Of a DNA stretch of 64,000 nt, positions 27,201 to 35,951 are shown piece by piece. The stretch lies in NCBI GenBank assembly GCA_021811315.1, contig JAJZPF010000007.1:34067-98066 (forward strand), read 5' to 3'. How positions within the stretch are numbered: position 1 is the first letter of the stretch; the number at the start of each line of letters is the position of its first letter. The position numbers and the translations under genes are program-made. The notes under the pieces were generated by a model. It ran no database searches. It saw only the letters and a list, made by a program, of their open reading frames with translations, and had not been told where the DNA came from. This stretch comes from a bacterium (GTDB lineage: Bacteria; Elusimicrobiota; Elusimicrobia; Elusimicrobiales; UBA9959).

Positions 27201-30200
27201 ATATTTTGTTGCCTTGACGCCTACGGAAACTTCGTTCACGACCGGATCGGCTGCTGCCATCAATATATCCGTCCGCCGGCTGATGTACTGCCTGTCATTT
27301 TTATACTGGTCGCCGGAAACAGAAAGTTCTGTGACAGGTTTGGTGCCGTCCACATAGATCACCGTGGACTTCACTACCTCAGTGTTGCCCACATTGTCTA
27401 TCGCCTTGTAATTCACTACCCGCACGCCCTCCCCAAGGCCGAATGCGGAATTGTATTTTACGGCAGGTACGGCGTCTATGCCATAGTAAATATTCTCGAG
27501 CCCGGAAGCCACATTGTTCACCAAGGGGTCGGCGCTAGCAAGGGCAATGCGGCCTAAAGAGTTAAAGTAGAATTTGCTCCCGCGCTCTATCCAATCGCCG
27601 CCGGACACCGACCATTTGCTTGCCGGCGCAGTATTGTCGCACTGGACTTCAAGGCTGCGTTCCGCCTCCACATTTCCAACATTATCTATGCCACGGTATT
27701 TTATCGTGTGCCGGCCCTCGGCAAATTTCAGGGCCTGCGTATACTTAATCCACGGTCCAGAGTCTACCGCAGTTTCTATACGCTCAACACCAGCGGCAAC
27801 TTCATTCGAAAGCGGGTCAGCCGCCGCAAATGTCAAAGCGCTCGCCGGCGTTATATAGCGCGCGCCGTCTTTAAGGTACAGCGGCTCGGAGATATTGAAT
27901 GAGGTAACAGGCGGCGTCGCATCTATAAATACCGAGCTGGACTTTTCCACTTCCAGGTTCTCAAGATTATCTTTGCTGCGGTATTTAATCAAGTACCCAC
28001 CGTCGGCCGCGGGCAAGGTGAATTTAAGAGGCGCAGTTGAAACGACGGCGGCGTTTATGCTGTAGGCCGTTTCCTTCACGCCGCTCGCAAAGGCGCCAGG
28101 GTCTATGGGTGCAAGTTCAAAAAGCGTCCAGGTTGAGACATAATTCAGATAAGCCGGCCCCGAAACGCGGTTGAACGCCGTTTGCGGCGCGGTATTATCC
28201 ACTATGAACGTGCTGATAATTATTTTCTCCACGTTACCCAGCACGTCTTCCGAATTATAGGCGAGGCCGTATACCCCGTCGGCTTCGCGGTCCAGGCTGA
28301 ACGTGGAAATAAAGACTTCGCCCTGCTTTGGGGCCGGGTTCGGGAAAGCCCATTCCCTTGCCCCGCCCGAGGCGATACGCGCGGACTGGCTCTTTACCCC
28401 AAGGCCGCTGCCGTCCATTACAGCCACCAGGTCGTCTACACTGGCCAGGGTGAACGTGGTGCGCCCGGTCACATATAAGTCCGCGCCGGCACGGTAGCCG
28501 CCCGCCGCCGACAACGCAGCCCGGGGCGGCAGCACGTCGTGCACAACCTCGAACACGCCGCCCGCCGCGGAACTTATATTATCCGCGAAATCAGCCGCGC
28601 CCACGGTAAGCTGCCACAGGCCGTCGTCCAGGTCCAGCGGTTCTATGAGCTGGCCGTTTACCACCACTACGCTTGAAGGTCTGCCGCCGCGCGGGCTGCC
28701 CAGATCTTCCAACTGCGTAAGCACAGCCGTTGTCTTAGGCGCGGGGTCAAGATTATCTTTAACCGTAAAATACATACCCACTTTCTCCCTAGTAGCCACA
28801 TACACCCGCCCCGCCGCCGGCGAGGATATAGTTATGGCCGGCGCGGTCCTGTCTATATTAAGCGCCACCGTCGCGGTAGACGACCAGCCCGCGTAATCCA
28901 GGCAGTACCCGGAAGCGGTCTGGCTGGAACCCTCGGTTGATATTATTTTTGCCGGAGTGCAGTAAGCAATTCCTGAAAGCGCGTCGGTACCGGCAAATGT
29001 GACAGCCAACGGGGTGTTATTCCAGCCATAGTTGTTTTTAGCGGGAGTCTGAGCGGCTGTAACGATCGGGCGTGTAAGGTCCACATTCACAGCAGCAGTC
29101 GTATAGCTTATATTTCCCGCATTGTCCCGGCACCAGCCGGAAAGTACCTGCTCCCCGCCTTCGGCTGCAACTGTTCCCGAGGAACACTCCGCAACCCCGG
29201 ACAAAGTGTCTGTCCCATTGAAAACAACTTGAACCGCCGTATTGTTCCAGTTATTGCTATTCGCCGGAGGAATCAGCCTGGAGCCGATCTGCGGCTGGGT
29301 GCGGTCTATCTTAAAGGCTGTGGATTTCTCGGTTTCGGCATTTCCGGCTTTGTCGGTGCCGTAATAATATACGCTATACAGCCCGTCCGCGCTTACGGCC
29401 ACCGACGAGACATACACGCCGGAACTTACCAGAACCCCGCCCCGCTCCAGGCGGTAATTTGTCTGCCTGATACCGGAAAGCGCGTCTATTGAATCGAGCG
29501 ATATTGAGACCGGCGTATTGTACCAGCCGTTCACAATGCTGCCGGCAAGCCCCGCCGTGGTCGCGGGCCTGGTCATATCGATGCTGACCGCACGGAAAGC
29601 GGTGCGTGTGTTTCCCGCTTTATCCTCGCAGTAGCCGGTGGCAAACTGCTCCTTCCCCTCGGAAGGCACTGGTATGTCGGCGGAGCAGGAAAGAACCCCG
29701 GAAATATCATCGGAGCCGCTGAATGCCACCGTCACAGGCGTATTATTCCAGTTGAAGCTATTGGCCGCGGGGTTTGCAATTACAGTTACAACAGGGGACG
29801 AAATATCAATATTAACTACGGCGGTAGAATAGCCGATATTGCCGGCAATATCCCGGCACCAGCCTGAGAGCGTCTTGCCTGCGCCTTCTATGTATGTCCG
29901 GGAGGAAGAACAGATTTCCGTGCCCGATAGGGTATCCGTACCCTTAAACACCGCTTCTACGCTGGAATTGTTCCAGTCGTATGAATTAGGCTGTGGATTG
30001 AGAATATACCCGACCTGCGGCGCGGTCCTGTCTATTGAGAATGAGATGGCTTTCTCCGCTTCGGTATTACCGGCTTTATCTTTGGAATAATACTTGACCG
30101 TGCTACCGCCATCCGCGGAGGCCGTTACAGGTTGCTGGTAAGACGAGAAGGCCTCGCCGTTTATTGAATATAAAATTTCTTTGATGCCGGACAGTGAATC

Positions 30201-33200
30201 CGTGGAGGTCAGTGTAATACCGACGGGCGAGGAGTACCAGCCGTTTTTATAAGTTCCGGCAAGCGCGGCGCTACTTAAGGGCAGGGTTCTATCAATATTT
30301 ACACTGGAGATAAAGACCAACTGCGAATTATCGGCATAGTCGAAAACTTTGGCGGAAGTGGAAATATTCAAACCCTCGCCTTCCAGACTTATATCGGCGG
30401 GGCAGGCCAGGATCCCCGACAAAGCGTCGGAACAGGTGAACTTAAGAGTGACACTGCTGCCGTTCCAGCCGGATTCATTGACCGAAGGTATTCGAGTATG
30501 CTGCAGCGAAGGCGCCGTGGTATCGATATTTACCGTCAGGGTCCGCGTGGACGACCAGCCCGCGTAGTCAATGCAGTAGCCGCTTATAGTCTGGCTTGCC
30601 TTCTCAACGGATGCGGCCTGCTCCTGGGAGCAATACGCGACCCCGGAAACAGTATCGGAGCCGCTGAATACCGCGCTTACCCAGGAATTATTCCAGCCCA
30701 CGGAATTGGCCGCGGGCGTACTAACGGCCGTCACCTCCGGAACGCTCATATCCAGCTTTAAACGCAGCGTTTTCTCCGGCTCCCTATTCCCCACGGAATC
30801 CTCAGCATAATAATAAATAGAGGATATACCTTCACTACTGATCGCTATCGGACCGGTATAGTTTACCGGTACGGTCGAACCGTCGGTATGGAAATATATC
30901 CCGGCCAGGCCGCTTAAACCATCAGTGGAAACCAAAGTCACAGTAGCGGTGGAAACAAGCCAGCCGTTCTGCCCAGTAGTTCCTGAAATCAGTAACGTTG
31001 TAACCGGCGCGGCCGCATCCACATAAACTTCGCCGTATTTCACAGCCTCCATGTTGCCGGCATTATCCCGGCTGCGGAATTCCAGGTTATGAAAGCCTTC
31101 CGGAAGAGCGAAAGGAGAGACGTAAGAGGTAAAGCCGGTGGAAGTGCCGGGATCCACCCTGTACTCGGTAAATGCAACCCCGGTGGAAGTTCCGGAAACC
31201 ACAGGGTCGAAAGCGTTCAAGGACACGCTGGAGCCGTAATTTATAAAGGTCTTACCAGCCGCCTCGAACCGCAGCCCGCTATATGCGAGTTCCGTCACCG
31301 GCGGGACAAGGTCCCTGACAACGCCGAACACCCCGAACAGCGAGGCTATCCGGGTTATAGGCACGGTGATCTTATGCGTCGCGGTATCAAAAACCTGGCC
31401 AGGCAGCTTCACCCAGCCCGACTCCGGAAAATGCTCATAGACCGCGATATCCGGCTCCAGAAGGTAGCGAGCCGCCAACGTTGAGGTTGAGTAATAAAAC
31501 GTCAGCTCCGCCGGGGGATCAAAAGTCCCCTCCGGGCCTATTTCATATAAGCTGCCGGCTAAAGTCAGCCCGGCGGCAGACGCCGATCCGATAGCTACAG
31601 CTCCCCTGGCGGATATTGTGCTTATAAGGGTTATACTTGGCGGCACCGGCGACATGAAAGATATTTCCGGCTTTCCGTTTACTGTAACGGTGCTTGCAAG
31701 CACATGGCCCTTAAAAACCGACGCCAGGTTTGAAAGCCCGGAAATATTGCCGAGCTCGTCTTCGGTCCTGATGGAAAAGTAATAGGTGGTAAGCTGGTTC
31801 AATCCGGAAACTACAGCTTCCTGCGTAGTACCGGCCAAAAGCGGGAACGGGATATCCGTCCCGCGTGAGGCGGACATAAAATTAGAGGAATCGATCTGGA
31901 CTGTCGCCCATCTTAAGTCGTACTTTACGGCGGTTCCGGCATGAGCGTCGTCCCCTGGCGCTTGCCAGGTTAAAGTTGCGCGGTCGCTCCCGGCCACGGA
32001 AACGGCGGAAAGATTAGAAATATTGCCCGGCGCTACCGGGTCTATGCCCGCATAATACCCGGGATACAGCCTGCTTTGCCCGTTTGACATCATTTCCTGG
32101 GCGGTTTGCCCGGTTGTCATATCCACTATGGACTGGGCGGCAGCTGAGCTCATCAGGCCGCCGGCGGAAATTACAAACCGCGCCAGGTGAACCGTTCTTG
32201 TGGCCGTGTCCACCGTAAAATCAGTGGTGTAAGCAAAACCGCCCAGATTAAGGGATAGGCTGGTCTGGCCCTGGCCGGAAGCCGCGTATATCGCTAGCGG
32301 CGTGCCGGAGCTTACCGCCTGCGTAACGGTCTGGCCGCCGAGCGTATATGTTATAGACGACACCACGGGGTTTGTCACCTCTATCACTATCGGCTGGTTG
32401 GTATTCAGAACCCCCCAGGGATCTATATTGGTGGTTATTTTCGGAGGCACATAGAAAGACCCGCCGGTGTAAACGGCTCCCAAACCGGTTCTATTTAAAA
32501 CGGAAATCCTGAAATAATAATTGGCCGGATAAACAAGCCCGCTCAAGAGCACGCTACGGCTTACGGAATACCCCGTTCCGGAAACAGCGGAGCCCAAAGC
32601 CGCGGACAGCCCGTATTCCAGCACGCCGGAGGTTTCGTCATCGGTCTCCCAGGAGATGCGGGCGGAATCGCCGTTTATCTCGGTAACGCGCACGTAAGAT
32701 ATTGCCGGTGGGGTAGTGTCCACATAAACCGCGGCTTTCGCCGCCGTTGTGGAGACAGGGACCGGCTCGGCGTTGCCGGCATTGTCAAATGCCTGCGTGT
32801 AAAATTCCCAATTCCCCCCCGCGCCCTGCGTGTTGAACTGGAACACCCCGCCGGAGCCTGTCAGCGCATAAGCCCCCGAAGACCAGACCACGCCCTCTTT
32901 TCGGGACCACAGCACCGTCTTGCTGACGCCGCTGAGCGGATCTGAGGAAACAAAGATTACCGGCACAACCGGAGAAGTGCTCACCGCCGGCGCGCCCGCA
33001 GTTGATATTGGCGGGTCGACTTCGTAACCCAGCACTATTTTCACAGCCGAGGCGGGGTTAGCATTGCCCACGTTATCTTCAAGCCAGAGCCAAACATCAT
33101 TTTGCCCGCTCACTATTTCAGTGGAAGAATAAACAAGTAAGCCCTGGGCCGGGAAGAACATTCCTGCGTCATTTGAGGCAGGCGCAGCAGTCCCGAACTT

Positions 33201-34442
33201 CACCCTCGCTCCCGCCACACCTGAAGCATCGGAGGGGTTGGTCCAGGAGAGCGCATATTGTTTAACATTCTTCCAAATACGCATATCCGAACCTAGCCCT
33301 ATCCCTTCGACTTTAGGCTCCCCAGAAACCTCAGGTGCAGTGCCGTCCACATAAACGACAGATGACTTTATTACCTCGGTATTACCGGCATTGTCCCGGC
33401 TGACATAATAAAGCGTGCGGGGGCCCTCCATAACTGTAAATGGGATATATCTCCAGAAAGCAGTAAAGTTAGCGGGGAGTTCATCAATAGATATCCCCGT
33501 GAAACTTACACCACTGGAGTAAGCGCCCTCGATTGCCGGGTCGGAAGGGTTCAAATAGACAAATGTGCGGGTTGAAAGATAAACAGAACCGGAATGTGAA
33601 ACATAAAGCGGCGTACTAAAGGAAATATCTGTTATAGGGGCTCGCTCGTCCTTGAGCTGCACATGCACTACAGCCGATGTTGAGATTCCAGCCGCTTGCA
33701 CATTTATCTGGGCTGTTCCAAAATTATCAGCAGTTATTCTCCCCAAACTATCAACGCCCGCTATTTGTAAGTTTGATGAGGCGTATACGGTACCGGAGTT
33801 GCTGGTGACATGGCATACTTCACCGTTAGAGAGCATAGCCATGGCGCTTATCTGCACCTGCTCGCCAGGAGATATAAATTTAATTACGGTAGGCGCCGTC
33901 TCTTCCGGCAGCATTTCGTCGTAATTCTCAACACCAAATAGCGGGCTGATATCTGATATGGAAGCAGAAGGATTTGCCAGAATTTCGGCATAGCCTACGG
34001 ATAGCAGATACTCCGCCCTTATATGCGTTTTACCGGCACCCGTAACGCTCACAAGGCCGGCGGATGTAACAGTGGCGACTGCCTCATTAGATGATGAGTA
34101 AACTGTGTAGGGGCTGGCAGTAACGTCAATTTCGTTTCCGTTTTCCAGTAAAGCTTTAACCTGGAGCTGGACTTTATCCGTTTGGATGAGAACACATGAG
34201 GAATTTGGAAAAACACGCAGGCCTATCACCCTGCCACCGACCCCCTGCCCAGGCACTGCAATAAGAGCCACATCGCCCAAAGAAGTCTCGCCTCCGGGAT
34301 TGATTATAAGATTTGAAAGCGGGATTTTTATCCGCAACTCGGACGCGACGGCATGGCACAACCCAAGCGCTATAAACGCCGCAAACGCCAGAATTGTTTT
34401 TCCGGCAGTTCCAGTTGTCCCGGTGGCTGTCCTAAGCCTCAT
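24258..34442 (-). CDS. Giant 3394-residue secreted repeat protein with Ig/FN3-like repeats and FlgD/type IX-like C-terminal domain
   Basis: The start at 34442 (MRLRTATG...) is preferred, one base after the previous stop; it gives a signal peptide (TILAFAAFIALGLCHAVAS). In order: two Big_2-like domains (about residues 85-265), an Ig-like repeat, FN3-like segments near 590 and 810-900 (LTTYYFSIRTEDELGNISGL), and then, to about residue 3060, a long array of roughly 70-95-residue repeats. These carry motifs such as IKYRGIDNVGNVEAE and IYVDGTKPVTEL, resembling OmpL47/Big-like domains. A Ser/Gly-rich beta region (IAGTVKSNAIVSLGGNARIL) follows, then a FlgD-Ig/T9SS-like end (VYVFPNPAKG, VKITIYTISGR, PSGVYLYSIEAQKSG). 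Probably a surface adhesin or fibre; ligand unknown. An ATG at 34487 would add 15 residues. Confidence 0.88.
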   Translation of the reverse strand: MRLRTATGTTGTAGKTILAFAAFIALGLCHAVASELRIKIPLSNLIINPGGETSLGDVALIAVPGQGVGGRVIGLRVFPNSSCVLIQTDKVQLQVKALLENGNEIDVTASPYTVYSSSNEAVATVTSAGLVSVTGAGKTHIRAEYLLSVGYAEILANPSASISDISPLFGVENYDEMLPEETAPTVIKFISPGEQVQISAMAMLSNGEVCHVTSNSGTVYASSNLQIAGVDSLGRITADNFGTAQINVQAAGISTSAVVHVQLKDERAPITDISFSTPLYVSHSGSVYLSTRTFVYLNPSDPAIEGAYSSGVSFTGISIDELPANFTAFWRYIPFTVMEGPRTLYYVSRDNAGNTEVIKSSVVYVDGTAPEVSGEPKVEGIGLGSDMRIWKNVKQYALSWTNPSDASGVAGARVKFGTAAPASNDAGMFFPAQGLLVYSSTEIVSGQNDVWLWLEDNVGNANPASAVKIVLGYEVDPPISTAGAPAVSTSPVVPVIFVSSDPLSGVSKTVLWSRKEGVVWSSGAYALTGSGGVFQFNTQGAGGNWEFYTQAFDNAGNAEPVPVSTTAAKAAVYVDTTPPAISYVRVTEINGDSARISWETDDETSGVLEYGLSAALGSAVSGTGYSVSRSVLLSGLVYPANYYFRISVLNRTGLGAVYTGGSFYVPPKITTNIDPWGVLNTNQPIVIEVTNPVVSSITYTLGGQTVTQAVSSGTPLAIYAASGQGQTSLSLNLGGFAYTTDFTVDTATRTVHLARFVISAGGLMSSAAAQSIVDMTTGQTAQEMMSNGQSRLYPGYYAGIDPVAPGNISNLSAVSVAGSDRATLTWQAPGDDAHAGTAVKYDLRWATVQIDSSNFMSASRGTDIPFPLLAGTTQEAVVSGLNQLTTYYFSIRTEDELGNISGLSNLASVFKGHVLASTVTVNGKPEISFMSPVPPSITLISTISARGAVAIGSASAAGLTLAGSLYEIGPEGTFDPPAELTFYYSTSTLAARYLLEPDIAVYEHFPESGWVKLPGQVFDTATHKITVPITRIASLFGVFGVVRDLVPPVTELAYSGLRFEAAGKTFINYGSSVSLNAFDPVVSGTSTGVAFTEYRVDPGTSTGFTSYVSPFALPEGFHNLEFRSRDNAGNMEAVKYGEVYVDAAAPVTTLLISGTTGQNGWLVSTATVTLVSTDGLSGLAGIYFHTDGSTVPVNYTGPIAISSEGISSIYYYAEDSVGNREPEKTLRLKLDMSVPEVTAVSTPAANSVGWNNSWVSAVFSGSDTVSGVAYCSQEQAASVEKASQTISGYCIDYAGWSSTRTLTVNIDTTAPSLQHTRIPSVNESGWNGSSVTLKFTCSDALSGILACPADISLEGEGLNISTSAKVFDYADNSQLVFISSVNIDRTLPLSSAALAGTYKNGWYSSPVGITLTSTDSLSGIKEILYSINGEAFSSYQQPVTASADGGSTVKYYSKDKAGNTEAEKAISFSIDRTAPQVGYILNPQPNSYDWNNSSVEAVFKGTDTLSGTEICSSSRTYIEGAGKTLSGWCRDIAGNIGYSTAVVNIDISSPVVTVIANPAANSFNWNNTPVTVAFSGSDDISGVLSCSADIPVPSEGKEQFATGYCEDKAGNTRTAFRAVSIDMTRPATTAGLAGSIVNGWYNTPVSISLDSIDALSGIRQTNYRLERGGVLVSSGVYVSSVAVSADGLYSVYYYGTDKAGNAETEKSTAFKIDRTQPQIGSRLIPPANSNNWNNTAVQVVFNGTDTLSGVAECSSGTVAAEGGEQVLSGWCRDNAGNISYTTAAVNVDLTRPIVTAAQTPAKNNYGWNNTPLAVTFAGTDALSGIAYCTPAKIISTEGSSQTASGYCLDYAGWSSTATVALNIDRTAPAITISSPAAGRVYVATREKVGMYFTVKDNLDPAPKTTAVLTQLEDLGSPRGGRPSSVVVVNGQLIEPLDLDDGLWQLTVGAADFADNISSAAGGVFEVVHDVLPPRAALSAAGGYRAGADLYVTGRTTFTLASVDDLVAVMDGSGLGVKSQSARIASGGAREWAFPNPAPKQGEVFISTFSLDREADGVYGLAYNSEDVLGNVEKIIISTFIVDNTAPQTAFNRVSGPAYLNYVSTWTLFELAPIDPGAFASGVKETAYSINAAVVSTAPLKFTLPAADGGYLIKYRSKDNLENLEVEKSSSVFIDATPPVTSFNISEPLYLKDGARYITPASALTFAAADPLSNEVAAGVERIETAVDSGPWIKYTQALKFAEGRHTIKYRGIDNVGNVEAERSLEVQCDNTAPASKWSVSGGDWIERGSKFYFNSLGRIALASADPLVNNVASGLENIYYGIDAVPAVKYNSAFGLGEGVRVVNYKAIDNVGNTEVVKSTVIYVDGTKPVTELSVSGDQYKNDRQYISRRTDILMAAADPVVNEVSVGVKATKYAVDSGGFSDYSQFKLSSEGKRLVSYYSADYVNNIETVKTAELWVDATAPSSALDITGGSQYSGTEPGIFYASLATEFSFAAWDPVSAGGAAGVKKIEYADNGSALKIYAQPISLGEGKHTITYRSTDLVENIEVFKSTQIYVDNTAPVTAFNISEPLYIKDGVRYITPVSGLAFAAADPLVNEVAAGVERIETAVDSGPWIKYTQALRFIEGRHTIKYRASDNVGNVEAERVLEVQSDATAPVSQWFAPSGDRIEKGGKFYLNALGRIALESADPVVSAVASGVEGIYYGIDAVATNKYSAPFGLAEGIRTVNFTAKDNVNNTEITKSTAIYVDGTKPVTELSLSGDQSHTDKQYISQRTDIVITAADPVVNEVSVGVKETKYTVDGGAFGDYSRFKLNTEGKRVVSFYSIDYVNNTEAVKAAELWVDNTAPATVLSISGVRYSAPGEEKIYLTKDSGIVLTPADPLSNYTASGVMLTKYRVDSGNWQVYLGSFTIAAEGLHTLEYYSLDRVQNAESPKSAIIAVDNTPPSTGISLGEPKSEVIGLPVLMQNTPITLSAADPVMNGVASGLNAIFYELENLQTGALAPVKAYTSPFTIPEQGTYMIRYWAKDNTSNLEIPKEKIAAVSSWRADGLAAVSGLDMSGTADIAGTVKSNAIVSLGGNARILGDVTAGTITISGKAQITGQQAGGATPVAPVPIYTAGIAQSAAEANNNALVSAYLVGGKLVLASHAVITLTTGTYYFKGLELSGGSSITIAGKVDILVEGGVSINGGSSMNASGPATGLSIVVSTTSELKFNGGGSLAACLYAPYSDMKLTGNALLGGHYFVRTAAVSGTGNLIQSGETLPVPAPPTGGGPKTKASAMPTVGPGALAGPDPAFRLGEVYVFPNPAKGSEAPVFHIETGIADSVKITIYTISGRAAHEQILTGLPVELDDGNGLSYAYEYVWRGHIPSGVYLYSIEAQKSGQKLKKTGKFAVVR

Positions 34443-34443
34443 A

Positions 34444-35802
34444 TTATTTTCCGCTTTCGGCTCCGAATCTGCCCCTGTAAACTTCACTTACATACTCAAT
34501 GGTCCCGCCGCCTTTATTTTTCTTGGTAACTATATCCACAGTAAATATGTACTCCCGGTCGTTAATCATCCCAAAACCACGCACATGGGAGTCCCGTCCC
34601 TGCGGCTCTTTCCAGATAAATTCCCCAATAAGCTTGCCGTCAAGGCCATACACACGCCATTCATTTTCCTCCGCTGAAGGCCAGACTACCACTTTGCTGG
34701 TGTTATAGAATTGCGGCTGAAGGCGCCAAACACTGAGGGGCGATATACCTGATGCTTTATCATTGGTTATTGTTGAGACAACCTCCCCCTTCATGTCCAT
34801 CAATTGAATACGCGCCGGGTATGGGACATAAGAAACCAGTAAGCCGTCCGGCAGGAAAAAGAACGGCTTAAAATCTATAGTCCGAACATTGTCCTCGAAA
34901 ACCTTAATTTTTTTCTTTACTATTCCCCTGTCCCATTCACCAAGATATGTTTCAAGTTCCGAGATGTTCACCATATTGCAAGCGCTTTCCACACCGCGCC
35001 TGATCATCCGCTCCGCATCGCATTTCCCTTCCGTCGCCACAAAATACCGGCCATCCGGAGACAGGGCACGCACAATTATCGCCATTCCCTCCCTTTGCGG
35101 GGTAAATGTTTTGTCACCTTTTTTGGAGAATTGCGGGAAGGTCATCAGCCTTTTTCCAGAAAAAAAGTCATATATAGCCTTGTCGCCCACGATAATACCG
35201 CTTTTTTCAGACAAGTAAGCGGCATGCTGGCTTACGGCCTCTTCCTTGCACCAAATCTCGCGGCCGGTGTCAATTTCTATAAGGCAGGTCCCGGTGGAAG
35301 GGTAATACTCATCCCCTTCCGAATGCTCCCAGCCGAATTTGCCCAGCATATATTTGCCATCGGCTGTAAAATCCGGATAATTCCTTTCAAATTTCGGGCT
35401 GTGATACAGAATAGTGCCGCTAGCGACATTAAATAAATATCCTTCCGAGTTATAGTCGCAGATTTCGACTTTAAGCGGCTTAGGACAAATTGTAAGTTCT
35501 GTATAAACATACAGGTTTCTGCCTGGAACAGCTACCATACCATGCTCACGCCACCCGGAAATATCCAAATCCCGGATCTTTTTACCCTCCAGATCAAATT
35601 CTTCCAAAACAAGGGCTGTCACCGTGCTCCAATCGACATAGAATCTTGCTGTAAACCGGCCTCGTTCTGGATCCAGCCCATTGCTCGGGTAAGCGCCTTC
35701 CACTTGCGGGGACCGGTATAACAATCTGTACTCTTCGCCGGCAAACGAATAGACCGGGATCAAGAGAATTGCAGCGAATAATAAACCTTTTATTTTTTTC
35801 AT
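34444..35802 (-). CDS. Secreted beta-propeller-like protein, copy B of a tandem pair
   Basis: A 452-residue exported protein (signal MKKIKGLLFAAILLIPVYSF). It has repeated short-strand units such as LDPERGRFTARFY, FTADGKYMLGKF and LSPDGRYFVATEG, typical of WD40/PD40/quinoprotein-like propellers; I cannot assign a family. The start at 35802 is fixed by the signal peptide and a GGTGA ribosome site; the longer frame upstream is relic sequence. It is about 90% identical by eye to the preceding gene, except in two patches. It ends one base before the giant gene, so the two are translationally linked. A role in the surface complex is inferred from context. Confidence 0.8.
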   Translation of the reverse strand: MKKIKGLLFAAILLIPVYSFAGEEYRLLYRSPQVEGAYPSNGLDPERGRFTARFYVDWSTVTALVLEEFDLEGKKIRDLDISGWREHGMVAVPGRNLYVYTELTICPKPLKVEICDYNSEGYLFNVASGTILYHSPKFERNYPDFTADGKYMLGKFGWEHSEGDEYYPSTGTCLIEIDTGREIWCKEEAVSQHAAYLSEKSGIIVGDKAIYDFFSGKRLMTFPQFSKKGDKTFTPQREGMAIIVRALSPDGRYFVATEGKCDAERMIRRGVESACNMVNISELETYLGEWDRGIVKKKIKVFEDNVRTIDFKPFFFLPDGLLVSYVPYPARIQLMDMKGEVVSTITNDKASGISPLSVWRLQPQFYNTSKVVVWPSAEENEWRVYGLDGKLIGEFIWKEPQGRDSHVRGFGMINDREYIFTVDIVTKKNKGGGTIEYVSEVYRGRFGAESGK

Positions 35803-35806
35803 AATT

Positions 35807-35926
35807 TCACCGATAGACATTGCAGCCGATTTTATCATCCGGATCTGTAGGCATGACCCCACCAAATGCGCCACCATTTCCACTATAGGCTTTGCTGTTG
35901 CCATTGGAATTCATATCCGGACTTTC
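35807..35926 (-). pseudogene. Relic of the M23 peptidase 3' end
   Basis: This encodes a 39-residue tail (PDMNSNGNSKAYSGNGGAFG and onward) ending IGCNVYR and a stop. It is nearly identical to the C-terminus of the M23 protein at 37318, but without the rest of that gene. It was carried along when the neighbouring propeller-like gene was duplicated, and it marks the duplication boundary. Confidence 0.88.
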
Positions 35927-35951
35927 ACTTTGCAGCTGGGTGAACCTAAAA

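Noticed and set aside
24258..34442. Regular DNA repeats inside the giant gene taken as a CRISPR array or satellite
   Set aside because: The periodicity is that of coding Ig-like domains of 70-95 residues in one intact frame; there are no short identical repeats with unique spacers.
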